Positions 46,282 to 55,244 of a stretch of DNA of 64,000 nt are shown one piece after another. The stretch's first letter is position 1, and every line of letters begins with the position of its first letter. The DNA is from Paenibacillus sp. FSL H8-0332 (GTDB lineage: Bacteria > Bacillota > Bacilli > Paenibacillales > Paenibacillaceae), in assembly GCF_037963835.1 (NCBI RefSeq), contig NZ_CP150145.1, forward strand, positions 2,294,001-2,358,000, in the 5' to 3' direction. The notes beneath the pieces are model-generated. The model saw only the letters and a list, made by a program, of their open reading frames with translations. It was not told the DNA's origin and did no database searches. The position numbers and the translations under genes are program-made.

Positions 46282-47426
46282 GAACATTTTATGCATTAAT
46301 AAAAAATAACTTAAGAATTACGATAATGCATAAACCGATTTCTTTTCTGTTAATGACCATCACTCCGATTATTGTCTTAATCATTGCCAGTAAAATGGTC
46401 AGTTACTCGACAACCTTTGTTAACGTGGGCATTGTGGATGGAGATAAAACCCGGGCCTCGGAAGCCATCACCCAAATTGTTGACGGCCTGGATGGCATCA
46501 AGGTCTTCAAGATGAATGAGAATGAAGTGGAGGCCAATTTTCAAAGTAATAAAATAAATACAGCCTTGGTTATCCGCAGCGGATTCCAGGATGGGTTGTT
46601 AAATAATTCTATCGAGCATCTTGTGGTGAAAGGAAACGAAGAGCAAAACGTATATACCTTGCTTCAGGCTATCCTCAAAAATCATTTGTTGAATTTACGC
46701 AACTTGGGCAAGATTTCAGGGGGGGATGCTGCTGTATTCGAGAATGCGGTAGGCAATTATATCGCCAGCTCTGAGTTTGTGGAGAAAACCTCTCTTAACG
46801 ATTTGTATACGGAATACAACAACTCCAATATCTTTGTCGGTTTTTTGATCTTGTTTATTTTCTTCAATTCCTCGGCCATAGCGAATGTAATTAATATTGA
46901 CAGGGAGCGAAATATTTACTCCAGGATCTTCCTCTCTCCGGCCAAAGTATGGATGTATTATCTGTCCAATGTACTCTGCAATTTGGTCATCGTCGCCTTT
47001 CAAATTCTGGCCGCAATCCTCAGCATGGAATACTTCACGAATACCTCCATTGGCGTGGAGCCCGGTGTGCTGTTCTTGATTCTCTTCCTGACGGCTATGG
47101 TGGCTGTCTCTTTGGGGACATTCTATGTTTCCATTACGGAAGAGGCGGATGCTGCTTCAATGATTTCCAATTTTGCGAACCTGCTGATTGTTATCTTGGG
47201 CGGCTGCTTTATTCAGGTGGAACTGTTTCCTAAATTAATCAATGCCATTTCCTATATTTCACCGGCAAGATGGGCTATGGGAAGTATTCTGGATTTACAG
47301 CAAGGATTAACCTTGGGGGATATAGCTGGAAAGGCGGTTTTACTTGGCGGAATGGCAGCGTTGATTCTAGCCATTTCGGTAATCATAACCAGCAAGCGGG
47401 AAAAGAAATTCAGAAGTCTTTCCTAA
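46278..47426 (+). CDS. ABC-2 type transporter permease (2)
   Basis: This 382-residue ABC-2 permease has the same plan as its neighbour: one N-terminal helix (SFLLMTITPIIVLIIAS), an extracytoplasmic loop region, then five helices ending in a basic KREKKF tail. The ATG at 46278 is chosen over the longer open frame because AAGGAGGA at 46261-46268 is ideally spaced and the start overlaps the previous stop. It is the second half of the exporter with the ATPase encoded at 44195. Confidence 0.9.
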   Translation: MRTFYALIKNNLRITIMHKPISFLLMTITPIIVLIIASKMVSYSTTFVNVGIVDGDKTRASEAITQIVDGLDGIKVFKMNENEVEANFQSNKINTALVIRSGFQDGLLNNSIEHLVVKGNEEQNVYTLLQAILKNHLLNLRNLGKISGGDAAVFENAVGNYIASSEFVEKTSLNDLYTEYNNSNIFVGFLILFIFFNSSAIANVINIDRERNIYSRIFLSPAKVWMYYLSNVLCNLVIVAFQILAAILSMEYFTNTSIGVEPGVLFLILFLTAMVAVSLGTFYVSITEEADAASMISNFANLLIVILGGCFIQVELFPKLINAISYISPARWAMGSILDLQQGLTLGDIAGKAVLLGGMAALILAISVIITSKREKKFRSLS

Positions 47427-47467
47427 AGTGGCAACGAATTCAACTAGACAAGGATAGGAATATAACT

Positions 47468-48157
47468 ATGGCAGAACTCTATTATATGAATATCGAAGAC
47501 CCCATAAGTGCTGAAGATTATCAGACGTTACTGGGCACATGTGCTTCAGACAAAAGGGAAGCCATACACAAATTCAGATTTGAGGCAGATCGAAAAAGAA
47601 CATTGTACGGGGAAGTGCTGGCCAGATTCATGATCGCGAAGAAAACTGGAGTTACGATGAAAGACATTGAATTTGACAAAAATCCATACGGAAAACCTTA
47701 TGTAAAGGATCAGAATGAGATATTTTACAATATATCTCATTCTGGAAAGTATGTAGTCTGCGGATTGGATACTGAGGATATTGGAATAGATATTGAAGAA
47801 ATTCGGGACATTGACTTGGATATTGCTAAACGCTTCTTCCATGCCAAAGAATATGAGGATATCATTTCTCGGGAAATAAGAGAGCAGGTTCATTCGCTGT
47901 ATGATTTCTGGACGTTAAAAGAAAGTTATATTAAGTTTTTGGGAGTCGGGCTGAGTAAGCCGCTGAACTCATTTTATTTCATGATTAATGGAGAATCCGT
48001 ACAGCTCTGCTCCCAAGAAGACCATACAGTTTATTTTTACCGTTACTTGCTACAGGATAATTACAGGCTTGCCGTTTGCGTAAGCACACCTGATCATATC
48101 CATATGGAAAAAATATCACTTCATGACCTTGTAGCCTATATTAAGAGTGAAAGTTAA
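47468..48157 (+). CDS. 4'-phosphopantetheinyl transferase, Sfp type
   Basis: This 229-residue enzyme transfers phosphopantetheine from CoA to the active serine of carrier domains. Diagnostic motifs are NPYGKPYV, FYNISHSGKYVVCG, the metal site DIGIDIEEI and FWTLKESYIKFLG, which carries the conserved W-x-x-K-E-x-x-x-K. It is the natural activator for the six carrier domains and the free ACP of the cluster. The ATG at 47468 gives the usual family length; the open frame extends upstream into the preceding permease gene and that part is not real. Confidence 0.94.
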   Translation: MAELYYMNIEDPISAEDYQTLLGTCASDKREAIHKFRFEADRKRTLYGEVLARFMIAKKTGVTMKDIEFDKNPYGKPYVKDQNEIFYNISHSGKYVVCGLDTEDIGIDIEEIRDIDLDIAKRFFHAKEYEDIISREIREQVHSLYDFWTLKESYIKFLGVGLSKPLNSFYFMINGESVQLCSQEDHTVYFYRYLLQDNYRLAVCVSTPDHIHMEKISLHDLVAYIKSES

Positions 48158-48186
48158 TGGATAAAATCTGGTAAGGAGTTCCTGGC

Positions 48187-48723
48187 ATGAAGAAAATAGT
48201 TGCGATTTCCGGAGCATTAAGCACTTTGTTTTTTTTGATACATCTTATAGTGGCCTGTATCTATTACGCAGGAATCATGCCGTATGGATATATTCATATG
48301 ACAATCGGCGGAATTCTGTCCATTGTCATGTCCGTCCATATGCTTTCCGCTATCTTCCTGATGGTGAAAAATCGCCAAAGGGATAAACAAGCCAAACAAT
48401 ATCCGCAGCTGAATATGGGCACTGTAATCCAGTCCGCAACTGGTATTTTCACAGGGATATTTTTATTGGTGCATATCCTGGTGATTGAATTAAGTAAAAG
48501 GATAGACGGGACTATGTTTAATATTATTTATGTTTCGGCAGAGTTTTTGTTTCTCTTAACTGTAGGTCTGCATATGGCCATCAGCGTGCCCAAGCTCTTT
48601 ATATCCATGGGAGTCATTAAAAAACGGGAGAATTACCCGCTCTTCATCAGAGGGACCTATGTCTTCTTAGCCTTGGTGCTGGTGATGTATATGGGTTCCC
48701 AAATTATGTTCTGGGCAGCATAG
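48187..48723 (+). CDS. SDH/fumarate reductase-like cytochrome b membrane anchor
   Basis: This 178-residue protein has five hydrophobic helices, with histidines inside the first four (His19, His51, His96, His128), the pattern of a di-haem membrane anchor of a succinate:quinone or quinol:fumarate reductase. It is followed by flavoprotein and iron-sulphur genes in the sdhC-A-B order of Gram-positive bacteria. It is shorter than the Bacillus SdhC of about 200 residues, and I call it by helix/histidine pattern and context, not by close sequence match. It starts 29 bases after the PPTase gene, so it looks co-transcribed with the cluster. Confidence 0.8.
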   Translation: MKKIVAISGALSTLFFLIHLIVACIYYAGIMPYGYIHMTIGGILSIVMSVHMLSAIFLMVKNRQRDKQAKQYPQLNMGTVIQSATGIFTGIFLLVHILVIELSKRIDGTMFNIIYVSAEFLFLLTVGLHMAISVPKLFISMGVIKKRENYPLFIRGTYVFLALVLVMYMGSQIMFWAA

Positions 48724-48774
48724 ACAGCTGGGTGAAGCTGTTGTCTGGGGAGAGAGAGGAGTGTCAGCATTCGG

Positions 48775-50430
48775 ATGAAGAATATACTTGTAATGGGCAG
48801 TGGCCTGGCCGGAATGACGGCAGCGCTGAAGCTTGTGGAAGAAGGAGCAGCTGTTACCTTGGTGTCACCGGCTTATTCAGAGAGAGCACAGTCTGTAATG
48901 GCCATGGGCGGAATTAATGCTGCCTTGAATACCAAACAAGAAGATGATTCGATAGATGAGCATTTTGAGGATACCATGCGGGGAGGCAGTGATCTTAATG
49001 ACCCTGAAGCCGTGGTTAATCTGGTACATAGGGCTCCGGAGATCATCCGCTGGCTTGAAGAAATCGGTGTGAATTTCACCCGGGATGAGAACGGCAGAGT
49101 GGATTTACGGAATTTCGGCGGACAAAAAAAGAAACGTACTGCCTACGCCGGTGCGCGTACCGGTAAACAAATTGCCACAGCAATCATAGCTAAATGCCGG
49201 AAATATGAAGCTGCTGGCCAAATTAAGCGGCTGACGGGTTGGAGATTCCACTCCCTATTAATAGAGGGTCAGGAATGTGCGGGTGCTGTTCTGTTGCACG
49301 AAAACACGAACGCGCTGCAAAGCCTGGTTGCCGATGCTGTGATTATGGCCGTCGGAGGGCCGAATGGCGTTTTCGGAAAAACTACCGGCTCCAGATTAAA
49401 TGATGGCTATGCCGCGGGAATGCTGCTTGAACAAGGGGTCGAATTTTCGAATCTGGAGATGATTCAATATCATCCTACGACAGTACATACCCCTTCCAAA
49501 CGTATGCTGATTACGGAGGCTGCACGTGGCGTCGGAGGAAGATTGTACGTCATCAAAGAGGGGCAGCCCTGGTACTTCATGGAGGAGTGGTTTCCGGGAT
49601 ATGGGGCATTAATGCCGCGTGATGTGGTGAGTCAGAGTATCTATAAAGTATGTAATGAGATGAAGCTGGGCATTAACGGGAGCCAGGAGGTTTATTTGGA
49701 TGTCTCTCATCTGTCCCCGGAAATTATTGATGTACAGTTAGACGAGGTTGTCAGCATCTGTTCGAAATTCTTAAAGGTCAACCCGTATAAGGAACCCATT
49801 CCAGTTGCTCCAGGGATTCATTACTTTATGGGGGGAATCAAGACGGATAAGAATCACACAACGAATATAGCGAGACTTTTTGCCGCAGGAGAATGCTCCG
49901 CTCAATATCATGGGGCAAACAGACTGGGCGGAAATTCGTTATTAGGCGCGATTTGTGGAGGATGGGTTGCAGCCGAAAGCGCTCTAATGGTCAGCCCAAT
50001 GGATACTGCTGCCGCAGACAAAATAGGTGAACAGCAGCTGGAGACAGCAAATCAGGAGCTGCAGCATTGGGAGAAGAGGGCGAATACTTCTATAAAAGGC
50101 TATTTTCAGATCAAACAAGAATTATCAGAGCTTATGTATGGCGCCATGGGTATATATAGAAAAGAGAGACAGCTGCTTGAAGCCAAAAAAAGGCTGGAGG
50201 AAATGAACAACGACACCGCACAGTCATGGTATCATCATCATTTTTATGAATACAAAACATTATCAGCCAATATTTTATTGGCAAGGGGAATGGTCGAGTC
50301 GGCATTGGCCAGAAAAGAGAGCCGGGGGGCACATCAGAGAATCGATTATAGTGAAAAAAATGATACACAATTCAAGAAATCTACGAATGCAGTATTTCTG
50401 AATAATAGTATCTGCATTGAGTTTAATTAA
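48775..50430 (+). CDS. succinate dehydrogenase/fumarate reductase-like flavoprotein
   Basis: This 551-residue FAD protein has an N-terminal dinucleotide motif GSGLAGMTAAL (8-18), substrate-site segments QYHPTTVH and LMPRDVVSQS, and HGANRLGGNSLLGA, all conserved in SdhA/FrdA. The histidine that covalently holds FAD in SdhA/FrdA (S-H-T in E. coli FrdA) aligns with Gln39 in ERAQSVMAMGG, so FAD should be bound non-covalently. In E. coli FrdA, loss of that histidine spares fumarate reduction more than succinate oxidation, which hints at a reductive role or another substrate. It could serve respiration, make or reduce a double bond in the product, or stand in for an inhibited host enzyme. Confidence 0.88.
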   Translation: MKNILVMGSGLAGMTAALKLVEEGAAVTLVSPAYSERAQSVMAMGGINAALNTKQEDDSIDEHFEDTMRGGSDLNDPEAVVNLVHRAPEIIRWLEEIGVNFTRDENGRVDLRNFGGQKKKRTAYAGARTGKQIATAIIAKCRKYEAAGQIKRLTGWRFHSLLIEGQECAGAVLLHENTNALQSLVADAVIMAVGGPNGVFGKTTGSRLNDGYAAGMLLEQGVEFSNLEMIQYHPTTVHTPSKRMLITEAARGVGGRLYVIKEGQPWYFMEEWFPGYGALMPRDVVSQSIYKVCNEMKLGINGSQEVYLDVSHLSPEIIDVQLDEVVSICSKFLKVNPYKEPIPVAPGIHYFMGGIKTDKNHTTNIARLFAAGECSAQYHGANRLGGNSLLGAICGGWVAAESALMVSPMDTAAADKIGEQQLETANQELQHWEKRANTSIKGYFQIKQELSELMYGAMGIYRKERQLLEAKKRLEEMNNDTAQSWYHHHFYEYKTLSANILLARGMVESALARKESRGAHQRIDYSEKNDTQFKKSTNAVFLNNSICIEFN

Positions 50431-50446
50431 GAAAAGAGGCAGTACT

Positions 50447-51157
50447 ATGAGTATCAGGATTAATATCAAGCGGCAGGAAAATGGGGCGAAGGAAGCCTAC
50501 TGGCAGAGCTTTGAATACTCGGGTGAATTACATGTATCCATAGGGACTCTAATTAATAATTTGAATAGTGAAATGCTGGAAAAGGACGAGGGAGAACGGC
50601 CCATCCGCTGGGACTGCAGCTGTGAACAGGGACTGTGCGGAGCATGTGCAATGGTGGTTAATGAGAAGCCGGTACTGTCCTGCCAATTATTTTGCGATGA
50701 TCTGGTACAAGAGCACAATGAAATTACGATTCATCCCCTAAGTAAATTCCCGGTCATAAGCGATTTGGCAGTGGACCGGAGTCAAATGTTTGAAGTGATG
50801 AAGGACATGAAGCTATGGCTGGAAGATCCGGCAAAGGTTAGAACCGCCAGTTTAACGCTGCAGTATGAAGTGTCCCAATGTCTGATGTGCGGCAGTTGTC
50901 TGGAGGTCTGCCCCAATTACAGCCTGGGTGAGTTATTTACTGGAATGTCCTCCGCGATGTCGATGACTAATCTGACCTTATTAAGTGAGGACAAAGCCTA
51001 TAAAAAACAATATACCCAAAGAGTATATGATGGCTGTTCCAAATCTCTTGCCTGCCAGGAGGTTTGCCCCATGGACATTCCGATTGTGGAGGCAATCTCC
51101 AAAATGAATAGAGTATCGGTCTGGGGAATGTGGAACATGTTTGGGAAACATGGATAA
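50447..51157 (+). CDS. SDH/fumarate reductase-like iron-sulphur protein
   Basis: This 236-residue protein has an N-terminal plant-type [2Fe-2S] site (CSCEQGLCGAC with a later Cys in VLSCQ), then CLMCGSCLEVCP and CSKSLACQEVCPMDIP for two further clusters, matching SdhB/FrdB. It would carry electrons between the flavoprotein and the membrane haems. The ATG at 50447 is favoured by AGAGG 7 bases upstream; the open frame begins earlier, inside the flavoprotein end. It is the last gene I count as possibly part of the cluster. Confidence 0.92.
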   Translation: MSIRINIKRQENGAKEAYWQSFEYSGELHVSIGTLINNLNSEMLEKDEGERPIRWDCSCEQGLCGACAMVVNEKPVLSCQLFCDDLVQEHNEITIHPLSKFPVISDLAVDRSQMFEVMKDMKLWLEDPAKVRTASLTLQYEVSQCLMCGSCLEVCPNYSLGELFTGMSSAMSMTNLTLLSEDKAYKKQYTQRVYDGCSKSLACQEVCPMDIPIVEAISKMNRVSVWGMWNMFGKHG

Positions 51158-51207
51158 GCTGCAACGGATAGATTGCATTAACAAACTACTATAGCGGAGG
51201 ACACACC

Positions 51208-51696
51208 ATGAAACAACTCTACATCAAGCAAAAGATATTCAGCATAGGCGAGAAGTTTACGGTGAAGGATGAACGGGAACAGGATGTGTATTACGTAGAG
51301 GGCAGCTTCATGCGGATTCCAAAGACCTTCTCGATTATGAATGCAGGCGGAAGGGAAGTTGCACAGATTACGAAGAAGGTGTTCAGCTTCCTGCCCAAGT
51401 TCTTCGTGGAAGCGGATGGCCGTGAGGTGCTCACGATCAAGAAGGAGCTGTCGTTCTTCAAGGCGCGCTATTCCATAGATTCGGCGGATATTGAGGTGCA
51501 CGGGAACTGGTGGGATATGGATTTCCAGGTTTTGCAACGCGGGGCGGTCGTCGGGGAAGTGAGCAAGAAGTGGTTCACCTGGGGCGACAGCTACAGTGTG
51601 CAAGTATGGAATGAGGAGCTGGAGGCGATCATCATCGCGATTGTGGTCGCCATTGACTGTGTGAAGAGTGATGAAGCTTCGGCTTCTAATCAGTAG
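51208..51696 (+). CDS. LURP-one-related (tubby-like C2) protein
   Basis: This 162-residue protein is of the LURP-one/YxjI family: repeated beta-strand pairs such as KQLYIKQKIFSIGEKFTVKDE, VYYVEGSFM, ISKK-like basic turns and a hydrophobic C-terminal strand (IIIAIVVAIDCV). The family has a tubby-like barrel; its function in bacteria is not established. The GGAGGA site lies before the ATG and a terminator follows directly, so it is either a single-gene unit or the last gene of the preceding operon. It is probably outside the biosynthetic cluster. Confidence 0.85.
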   Translation: MKQLYIKQKIFSIGEKFTVKDEREQDVYYVEGSFMRIPKTFSIMNAGGREVAQITKKVFSFLPKFFVEADGREVLTIKKELSFFKARYSIDSADIEVHGNWWDMDFQVLQRGAVVGEVSKKWFTWGDSYSVQVWNEELEAIIIAIVVAIDCVKSDEASASNQ

Positions 51697-51720
51697 CTAT
51701 TAACAATCCTTTCAATTAGA

Positions 51721-51745
51721 CCCTCTCCGGGCGGAGAGGGTTTTT
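51721..51745 (+). terminator. intrinsic terminator after the LURP-one gene
   Basis: CCCTCTCC (51721-51728) pairs with GGAGAGGG (51733-51740) around a GGGC loop, followed by TTTTT. Confidence 0.9.
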
Positions 51746-51795
51746 GGTGTGCGCCGGCATGTTAGAATAGATCAATTACGAGCCTGCTTAGATCA

Positions 51796-51824
51796 TTGTT
51801 TTGGGCCAGGGGGTCTATTAGAAT
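51796..51824 (+). promoter_or_regulatory. candidate sigma-A promoter of the carboxylesterase gene
   Basis: TTGTTT at 51796-51801 and TAGAAT at 51819-51824 are separated by 17 bases and lie about 40 bases before the start at 51866. The position just after a terminator fits a new transcription unit. Confidence 0.4.
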
Positions 51825-51865
51825 TTAGGGGTAAGCAACTATGTGCATGTAAAGGAGACGGTAAT

Positions 51866-53398
51866 ATGCTTAGATTGGTCAATGTGGAGAACGGTACGGT
51901 CAAAGGCTTGCCCGCAGCCGATCCCCGGATTACGAGCTTCAAGGGAATACCGTTCGCAGCTCCGCCTGTAGGCGGGAATCGCTGGCGGGCACCGCAGCCA
52001 GCCGAAGACTGGGAAGGTGTACTGCAAGCCCACGAGTTCGCACCGGTCTCCATGCAGGTCAGACAGGAGCTGGATGATAACAATATCTATACCCGTGAAT
52101 GGGCGGTGGAGCCGGACATTGCGATGAGCGAGGATTGCCTGTATCTGAACGTGTGGACTCCGGCCAAGCAGGCGGACGAGAAGCTCCCCGTCTATGTATG
52201 GTATTTCGGCGGCGGGCTGCAGGTGGGCCATCCGGCAGAGATGGAATTCGACGGCGAACGGATTGCCCGCAGAGGTATCGTAGTTGTGACTATTAATTAC
52301 CGGCTGAATATCTTCGGCTTCCTCTGCCATCCCGAGATTACGGCTGAATCGCCCGAGGCGCCCGCTAACTTCGGCAACCTTGACCAGCAAGCGGCTACCC
52401 GCTGGGTGAAGCGTAACATTGCAGCCTTTGGGGGCGACCCGGATAACATTACCATCGGCGGGCAGTCAGCGGGTGGCGGAAGTGTCATGAGCCAGCTTAC
52501 CTCTCGACAGAACGAAGGCCTGTTTCAGCGGGCGATTGTTGAAAGCGGTATCTTCACCAGGCTGTATCCGGGAACGCTGCTGCCTCCTATGCGCAGTGAT
52601 CTGCAAGAGGCTGAACGTGATGGTATCGAGTTCTTCAAATATTTGGGGGTATCCACGCTTGCGGAAGCCCGGAAGCTGGATGCGGTCTATCTGCGGGACA
52701 AGGCAGTAGCGCTTGGCGGGTTCTGGGGCACCGTTGCCGACCAGAAGTTCCAGGTGGGGAATCCGTTCGATCTGTTCGTGCAGAATAGACGCTTGCAGGT
52801 GCCGGTTATGCTCGGCCATACCTCCTCCGAGTTCTTCAGCACTCCGAAGGTGCAGTCCTATGAGGAGTTCAAGCAGCTTGCAGCGGACATGTTCGGGGAG
52901 GATGCGGAGACCTTCCTGAAGCTTAGCGGCGCACGGCCGGATGCCGTTCAGGAAGCGGCGGAGCGGGCAGCGGTAAGCGGGATCGAATACGCGATTCGTA
53001 TTGCCGCGCAGGCGAACGCGGATACCGGAGGAGAAACGCCGCTCTATTACTATAACTTCGATGCCGAGATTCCGGGCTGGGATAATCCGGGCACCTTCCA
53101 CTCTGTGGATCTGTGGTTCTTCTTCGAGACGCTGGCCAAGTGCTGGCGGCCGTTTGTCGGCAAGCATTACGATCTGGCCCGCCAGATGTGCAATTACACC
53201 GCACACTTCATTCGTACCGGTGACCCGAACGGACCGGATTCCACAGGCGAAGAATTGCCGCGCTGGGAGCCGTACACCCCGGAAGCACCTTACGGGATGC
53301 TGTTCGCAGACAAGGCTGAATTTTCCAAAGAACAGCCGGGTGAGATCATGAATTTTCTGGTGCAGCAGTATTTTAAGAAGGCTGGTAGCCCGGTCTGA
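51866..53398 (+). CDS. type B carboxylesterase (para-nitrobenzyl esterase type)
   Basis: This 510-residue cytoplasmic esterase is of the carboxylesterase/cholinesterase-like family. It shows FKGIPFAAPPVGGNRWRAPQP, SEDCLYLNVW, the oxyanion-hole YFGGGLQ, the nucleophile Ser in GGQSAGGGSV (the usual G-E-S-A-G-G has Gln here) and a late catalytic His in FHSVDLWFFF. It hydrolyses esters; the natural substrate is unknown. The ATG at 51866 is chosen because AAAGGAG lies 8 bases upstream and homologues begin near it; the open frame extends further into non-coding sequence. It converges with the AraC gene on the other strand. Confidence 0.92.
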   Translation: MLRLVNVENGTVKGLPAADPRITSFKGIPFAAPPVGGNRWRAPQPAEDWEGVLQAHEFAPVSMQVRQELDDNNIYTREWAVEPDIAMSEDCLYLNVWTPAKQADEKLPVYVWYFGGGLQVGHPAEMEFDGERIARRGIVVVTINYRLNIFGFLCHPEITAESPEAPANFGNLDQQAATRWVKRNIAAFGGDPDNITIGGQSAGGGSVMSQLTSRQNEGLFQRAIVESGIFTRLYPGTLLPPMRSDLQEAERDGIEFFKYLGVSTLAEARKLDAVYLRDKAVALGGFWGTVADQKFQVGNPFDLFVQNRRLQVPVMLGHTSSEFFSTPKVQSYEEFKQLAADMFGEDAETFLKLSGARPDAVQEAAERAAVSGIEYAIRIAAQANADTGGETPLYYYNFDAEIPGWDNPGTFHSVDLWFFFETLAKCWRPFVGKHYDLARQMCNYTAHFIRTGDPNGPDSTGEELPRWEPYTPEAPYGMLFADKAEFSKEQPGEIMNFLVQQYFKKAGSPV

Positions 53399-53459
53399 GG
53401 CGGATGTGATTCAGCCAACTGCTGACGGGCAGCGGCCGGAAGCCTGATAGGCTCTGAAG

Positions 53460-54239
53460 TCACGGCGGCGAAGCCCCGGCCTTGGCCTGTCGCTGGTAAT
53501 TTCGTGGTGTGTACCCGGTCACCTGCTTGAATTGCCGGCAGAAATGCTCCACATTCGGATAGCCGCACCTTGCAGCGACCTCGGCGATGCTCTCGGTGCT
53601 GTGGATCAGGTACTCCTTGGCCATGCGAATCCGGCTGTTGATGACATCCTCCATGCAGGAGAGTCCGAAGTTTTTTTTGTAGATACTCTGGAGATAGCCT
53701 GGACTGATCTCAAGCACATCGGCCATTCTGGAGACGGTCCAGTATTCTCCCGGGTTAGTCTGAATTAACGTGCGCAGCTTCAGCAGCTTGTAGTATTGCG
53801 GGGTAATATTGTCCTGAAAATAGGATTCCCACAGCTTGTTGAACAGCGCGCGCAGGAGCAGATCGATGGAGGAGGCTTTGCAGTCCCCGCCCATATGATG
53901 CTCGCTGGCGAGCAGCTCAAGCAGCTTTTGGCAATAGTCAGGGTCGCTAAGCGCAAAGGGGAGACCTAAGGGAAGCGGAGATTCGGTAACATAAGGTTCA
54001 CTGGATTCAAAACGAATCCAGTCATTGATGAACTGGCCGGCGCAGGCCTGATAATACACCTTCTGCTGCGGCTGGTAGAGAACTACGCTGTGGGCAGGGT
54101 ATTGCTTGAGTCCGCCATGCACCCAGAATAGCGCCGGTGTCTTGGTAATAACCAGGAGCCAGTGTGCGCCAGCGGGAACATCTACAACGAAATTCGAAGC
54201 GTGTGTCGTATTGCACTCGACATAGTGAATAAGTGCCAT
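53460..54239 (-). CDS. AraC-family transcriptional regulator (1)
   Basis: This 259-residue regulator has an N-terminal cupin-like sensor part (about 1-140) and a C-terminal double helix-turn-helix (about 155-250) with VSRMADVLEISPGYLQSIYKKNFG and IAEVAARCGYPNVEHFCRQFKQVTGYTPRNYQ. The ATG at 54239 is preceded by AGGAGGAGA on the minus strand, so I discard the longer frame. It lies 13 bases downstream of a second AraC gene and is surely in the same transcript. The likely targets are the divergent sugar-transport operon; the effector is unknown. Confidence 0.92.
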   Translation of the reverse strand: MALIHYVECNTTHASNFVVDVPAGAHWLLVITKTPALFWVHGGLKQYPAHSVVLYQPQQKVYYQACAGQFINDWIRFESSEPYVTESPLPLGLPFALSDPDYCQKLLELLASEHHMGGDCKASSIDLLLRALFNKLWESYFQDNITPQYYKLLKLRTLIQTNPGEYWTVSRMADVLEISPGYLQSIYKKNFGLSCMEDVINSRIRMAKEYLIHSTESIAEVAARCGYPNVEHFCRQFKQVTGYTPRNYQRQAKAGASPP

Positions 54240-54252
54240 TCGCGCTCTCCTC

Positions 54253-55077
54253 CTAATGAATCTCGCGGAATTCACCTGGCGTAATTCCTTCGGATTCCAT
54301 GAATTTTTTGTTGAAGTAGCTGATTCCCGGATACCCGGAGACGATGGCAACCTCTTTAATGGACATAGAGGGGTTGCCCAGCAATAATTGCTTGCTTGTT
54401 TGAATCCGGCATTTGGTGATATAAGAGACCGGTGTCATTTTCGTTGCTTTTTTAAATAGACTGCAGAAGTAATTCGGTGTCAGTCCTGCTTTGCTTGCCC
54501 ACCATTCCAGCTCAAAGGGAAGGTGGGCTTTTTTTTGCATTTCGGGCAATAGCGCGGTTATTTTGTCCAGGTGATTGGTGCTGCGGTAGGATGAATATGG
54601 AAGCGAATTGCTTACAAATTCAATGATCACACTATAGGTTAAGGTGGAGATCCGGGAGGGGCGGAGGAAATTATAGTGTTCAAGCTCATGAAATAAATCC
54701 TCGAAAGCCGATTGTAGCAGAGAAGCATTCTTCAACGTCCAGATCGAAGAACCGGAATACCGGTTATCCAGAAAGTAAGCCGGGAGTGCACTGCCATTAA
54801 ACTGAATCCAGAAGATATTCCACGGGTCCGACTCCGAGCAGTAGTAACGCATACGGTCGTTCGGAAAATGGAGAAAAGCATCTCCTGCGCCTAATGTGAA
54901 GGTTCTATCCTCTATTTCAATGAACCCACTTCCACTGGCGATATAATGCAAACTGAAATCTCTGACACCATTCGGCCGGTTCACGTTATGGTCGTCCGGC
55001 TGGATGAAGTTACCCAAGGAGTGCGGAAAGCAGAAAAACCGGAATTCTGTAAAATTGGGTAAGCAATAGGTTCGCAT
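54253..55077 (-). CDS. AraC-family transcriptional regulator (2)
   Basis: This 274-residue regulator has an N-terminal cupin sensor (IEIEDRTFTLGAGDAFLHFPND) and a C-terminal AraC DNA-binding domain ending in KEVAIVSGYPGISYFNKKFMESEGITPGEFRE. The start at 55077 (GAGG 7 bases upstream) is preferred over 55107, which has no ribosome site. It is transcribed away from the permease operon, with about 230 bases between the two starts that hold an inverted repeat. Two consecutive AraC genes beside one sugar operon are unusual. Confidence 0.92.
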   Translation of the reverse strand: MRTYCLPNFTEFRFFCFPHSLGNFIQPDDHNVNRPNGVRDFSLHYIASGSGFIEIEDRTFTLGAGDAFLHFPNDRMRYYCSESDPWNIFWIQFNGSALPAYFLDNRYSGSSIWTLKNASLLQSAFEDLFHELEHYNFLRPSRISTLTYSVIIEFVSNSLPYSSYRSTNHLDKITALLPEMQKKAHLPFELEWWASKAGLTPNYFCSLFKKATKMTPVSYITKCRIQTSKQLLLGNPSMSIKEVAIVSGYPGISYFNKKFMESEGITPGEFREIH

Positions 55078-55202
55078 GTGATCCTCTACCCGCCTTTCCT
55101 CTACCATATAAAATCTTAATATAGTTTTAGTAATAGTATAATATTATTATTTCGTCAAGGGATATTGATCATTATAATGAGAAGAATAATATATTTTAGT
55201 TT

Positions 55203-55244
55203 TAGAAAGCGGTGCCTGATATATAAAAATGACAACGCTTTCTA
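55203..55244 (+). promoter_or_regulatory. inverted repeat/cre-like operator in the divergent promoter region
   Basis: TAGAAAGCG (55203-55211) and CGCTTTCTA (55236-55244) form a perfect 9-base inverted repeat. Each arm also lies in a catabolite-responsive-element-like sequence: TGACAACGCTTTCT (55230-55243) differs from the TGWAANCGNTNWCA consensus at two positions, and AGAAAGCGGTGCCT (55204-55217) at three. It sits between the AraC pair and the sugar permease operon. Binding by CcpA or by one of the AraC proteins are both possible. A TATAAT at 55173-55178 lies upstream and could be the -10 box of the permease operon. Confidence 0.45.

Noticed and set aside
48722..48747. Hairpin (AGACAGCT / AGCTGTTGTCT) between the cytochrome b and flavoprotein genes
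   Set aside because: It has a bulge and no T-run, so it is not an intrinsic terminator; possibly an mRNA structure, but support is weak.
52466..53206. Minus-strand open frame of 246 codons in the carboxylesterase gene
   Set aside because: Antisense shadow of a GC-rich coding sequence, with no domain or start signal.
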